Shown: piece by piece, positions 62,520 through 64,000 of the stretch
How positions within the stretch are numbered: the first letter of the stretch is position 1
Layout of the letters: the number at the start of each line of letters is the position of its first letter
From: Zavarzinia aquatilis
GTDB taxonomy: Bacteria; Pseudomonadota; Alphaproteobacteria; Zavarziniales; Zavarziniaceae
NCBI RefSeq assembly: GCF_003173035.1
Contig: NZ_QGLE01000004.1
Span: 186,001-250,000 of the forward strand
Length of the DNA: 64,000 nt
Reading direction: 5' to 3'
Notes under the pieces: generated by a model
Told to the model about the DNA's origin: nothing
What the model saw: the letters and a program-made list of their open reading frames with translations, nothing else
Databases searched by the model: none
Translations under genes and position numbers: made by a program

Positions 62520-63575
62520 ATGGGTTTGGGCGTGGTCGTATCATTGGAAGAGGGGCGGGACAAGAACGCCCCGGGGGATGCTCCGGACAAGGCACCGGCC
62601 AATGCGCTCGAAGTGTTGCTGCGTCTCGTCGCCGAGGATTTCGCCAAGGTCGATACCGAGATCCGCACCCGCATGGTCTCGGACGTGCCGCTGATCCCGG
62701 AACTCGCCGGCCATATCATCGCCTCGGGCGGCAAGCGCCTGCGCCCCGTGCTGCTGATCGCCGCCGCGCGGCTGTGCGGCTACGAGGGGGAGCGCCACAT
62801 CCGCCTCGCCGCCTGCGTCGAATTCATCCATACCGCGACCCTGCTGCACGACGATGTGGTCGACGAATCGGCGCTGCGCCGGGGCAGGGCCACCGCCAAT
62901 ATCGTCTGGGGCAATCAGGCCAGCGTCCTTGTCGGCGATTTCCTGTTCAGCCGCTCGTTCCAGCTCATGACCCAGGACGGCTCGCTCGCCGTTCTGTCGA
63001 TTCTCTCCGAAGCCTCGGCCATCATCGCCGAGGGCGAGGTGATGCAGCTGACCACCGCCAATAATCTGGCGACGACCGAGGACGACTATCTCCAGGTGAT
63101 CGCGGCCAAGACCGCCGCGCTCTTCGCCGCCGCGACCCGCGTCGGCGCCGTGGTCGCCGGCCGCCCGGCCGATGACGAACTGGCCCTCGCCGACTATGGC
63201 CGCTATCTCGGCATCGCCTTCCAGCTGATCGACGACGCCCTCGACTATCAGGCGGAGGAGGCGACGCTGGGCAAGACCGTGGGCGACGATTTCCGCGAAG
63301 GCAAGATCACCCTGCCCGTCGTCCTTGCCTTTGCCGCCGCCGACGAGTCGGAGCAGGCGTTCTGGCGCCGCTGCATGGAACAGCGCGACCAGGCGGACGG
63401 CGATCTCGAGACCGCGCTCCGCCTGATGCGGAAATACGACACGCTGGACGCCACCGTCGACCGCGCCCGCCACTACGGCAACATGGCGCGCGCCGCCCTC
63501 GCCCGCTTCCCTGACGGGGAGTACCGCCGCGCCCTCGAAGGCGTGATCGACTTCTGCATCGAGCGGGCCTATTGA
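62520..63575 (+). CDS. ispB: Polyprenyl (octaprenyl/decaprenyl) diphosphate synthase
   Basis: The protein has 351 residues from ATG 62520; TTG 62526, better spaced from AGGAG, is an alternative start. The first aspartate-rich motif is TATLLHDDVVDESALRRG and the second is FQLIDDALDYQAEE, with GGKRLRPVLLIAAARL upstream. Spacing and the residues before the first motif fit long-chain trans-prenyl synthases that make the ubiquinone side chain. It condenses isopentenyl diphosphate units in the cytoplasm. It is followed by a tRNA gene. Confidence 0.93.
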   Translation: MGLGVVVSLEEGRDKNAPGDAPDKAPANALEVLLRLVAEDFAKVDTEIRTRMVSDVPLIPELAGHIIASGGKRLRPVLLIAAARLCGYEGERHIRLAACVEFIHTATLLHDDVVDESALRRGRATANIVWGNQASVLVGDFLFSRSFQLMTQDGSLAVLSILSEASAIIAEGEVMQLTTANNLATTEDDYLQVIAAKTAALFAAATRVGAVVAGRPADDELALADYGRYLGIAFQLIDDALDYQAEEATLGKTVGDDFREGKITLPVVLAFAAADESEQAFWRRCMEQRDQADGDLETALRLMRKYDTLDATVDRARHYGNMARAALARFPDGEYRRALEGVIDFCIERAY

Positions 63576-63593
63576 GATTTCTGAAACAGAGGC

Positions 63594-63622
63594 TTGAACA
63601 GGGCCGGGCACGGTGCTACAAG
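63594..63622 (+). promoter_or_regulatory. Promoter of tRNA-Pro
   Basis: TTGAAC (63594) and TACAAG (63617) are 17 bp apart, with the tRNA beginning 14 bp later. The match and position suit a tRNA promoter. Confidence 0.55.
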
Positions 63623-63636
63623 GCCGGCCTCCCGGT

Positions 63637-63713
63637 CGGAGTGTAGCTCAGCCTGGTAGAGCACTAGCTTCGGGAGCTAGGGGCCGGAGGTTCGAATCCT
63701 CTCACTCCGACCA
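63637..63713 (+). tRNA. tRNA-Pro (anticodon CGG)
   Basis: The 77-nt cloverleaf has acceptor arms CGGAGTG and CACTCCG, D-loop GCCTGGTAGAGC, anticodon stem CTAGC/GCTAG with loop TTCGGGA (anticodon CGG, reading CCG), T-loop GGTTCGAATCC and an encoded CCA at 63711..63713. It reads the proline codon frequent in GC-rich genomes. Confidence 0.95.
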
Positions 63714-63736
63714 ATCTCTTCACAGAGATTACATGC

Positions 63737-63768
63737 AAGGCCGCCCTCGGGCGGCCTTTCGCATTTCT
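63737..63768 (+). terminator. Terminator after tRNA-Pro
   Basis: AAGGCCGCCC and GGGCGGCCTT form a near-perfect stem with a small CTCG loop, followed by TTCGCATTT. It lies 24 bp after the tRNA. Confidence 0.8.
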
Positions 63769-63775
63769 GGGCCAC

Positions 63776-64000
63776 TCAGGCTCTTGAGGCCATTCTCGAT
63801 AATGTCGCCGCCGGCGATCGAAGCGCCTGCCGCGCGACCTGTCCCCACCTGCGCCGAGCCGTGCCCCGACTTGACCGGTGTGGCGTCGGGTCCCCGATCC
63901 GCTCTTCCGTCTGATCTTCGGGCGTCTTGTCCGCTGCCGGCCCCGTGGCGCCGAGGGTCTTCAAGTCGGTCGCCGCGGGCGATGCCCAAAATGGGTCATT
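63776..64000 (-). other. Window end with no recognised gene; possible partial reading frame
   Basis: A minus-strand frame is open from the window edge to a stop at 63776, encoding about 74 residues that begin NDPFWASPAATDLKTLGATG and end in an Arg-rich tail. It could be the C terminus of a gene lying beyond the window, but codon use is not decisive and no family is recognised. Another minus frame through the terminator is judged spurious. Confidence 0.25.

Noticed and set aside
63729-63989. Minus-strand 86-codon frame after tRNA-Pro
   Set aside because: It runs through the tRNA terminator hairpin and shows no recognisable family.

Overview
The window is a high-GC stretch from an alphaproteobacterium. 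The evidence is the glyQ-glyS-ppdK gene order, dispersed REP-like palindromes of the alphaproteobacterial type, an infC gene that appears to start at a non-standard AUA codon, and an Irr/ICE-like box upstream of katG. The genus cannot be fixed from sequence alone; a Rhodospirillales-like lineage is a guess. Coding density is high, most operons use 1-4 bp stop/start overlaps, and no gene-free stretch exceeds about 300 bp.

Region 1 (1-12.5 kb) is mainly housekeeping: the end of an allophanate hydrolase, a pirin, a long acyl-CoA dehydrogenase, an exported DUF255 protein, serB and miaA in a tight divergent pair, the branched-chain amino acid genes ilvB-ilvN-ilvC, and infC. Region 2 (12.5-13.7 kb) is a small accessory patch: a Phd-type antitoxin with a truncated PemK-like toxin, then an AT-rich orphan membrane protein.

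Region 3 (13.8-33.1 kb) is the most interesting part, a putative sterol or triterpenoid processing locus. One minus-strand operon encodes a CYP51 sterol 14-alpha-demethylase fused to a ferredoxin, a 3-beta-HSD-type dehydrogenase, a SnoaL-like protein and a homologue of the plant enzyme cycloeucalenol cycloisomerase. A divergent TetR gene precedes a plus-strand set: an HsaA-like flavin monooxygenase, a DUF1302 outer-membrane protein, a DUF1329 Tat protein and an FAD dehydrogenase. Then come a ferredoxin-NADP reductase, an SDR and a second TetR. Divergent from that TetR, across an 18-bp perfect palindrome, lies a GMC oxidoreductase, an ALDH22-like aldehyde dehydrogenase, an ERG25/SMO-type C-4 methyl oxidase and an NSDHL/ERG26-like decarboxylating dehydrogenase. 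Together these would cover C-4 demethylation, 9,19-cyclopropane opening and C-14 demethylation, the steps plants use on cycloartenol-type sterols. No squalene epoxidase or oxidosqualene cyclase is present here, so uptake and remodelling or breakdown of external sterols is as likely as biosynthesis.

Region 4 (33-40.8 kb) holds a MOSC protein, an MscS channel, katG, a degenerate PAS/GGDEF/EAL protein, an FAD/NAD(P)-binding protein and msrB. Region 5 (40.8-52.1 kb) looks like a basic amino acid/guanidino compound operon: a spermidine/putrescine-type ABC transporter, an agmatinase/guanidinobutyrase-type ureohydrolase, a zinc alcohol dehydrogenase, a DavA-like amidase, a DavB-like amino acid 2-monooxygenase and an AruI-like ThDP decarboxylase, with a divergent LysR regulator.

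Region 6 (52-64 kb) returns to housekeeping genes: a TauE-like transporter, meaB, an HCCA-isomerase-like protein, ppdK, glyS, glyQ, a small zinc-ribbon membrane protein, sppA, a TrmN6-like methyltransferase, a DUF2007 protein, a polyprenyl diphosphate synthase and tRNA-Pro(CGG). Two dispersed repeat families (three copies of one, two of the other) punctuate the intergenic regions.
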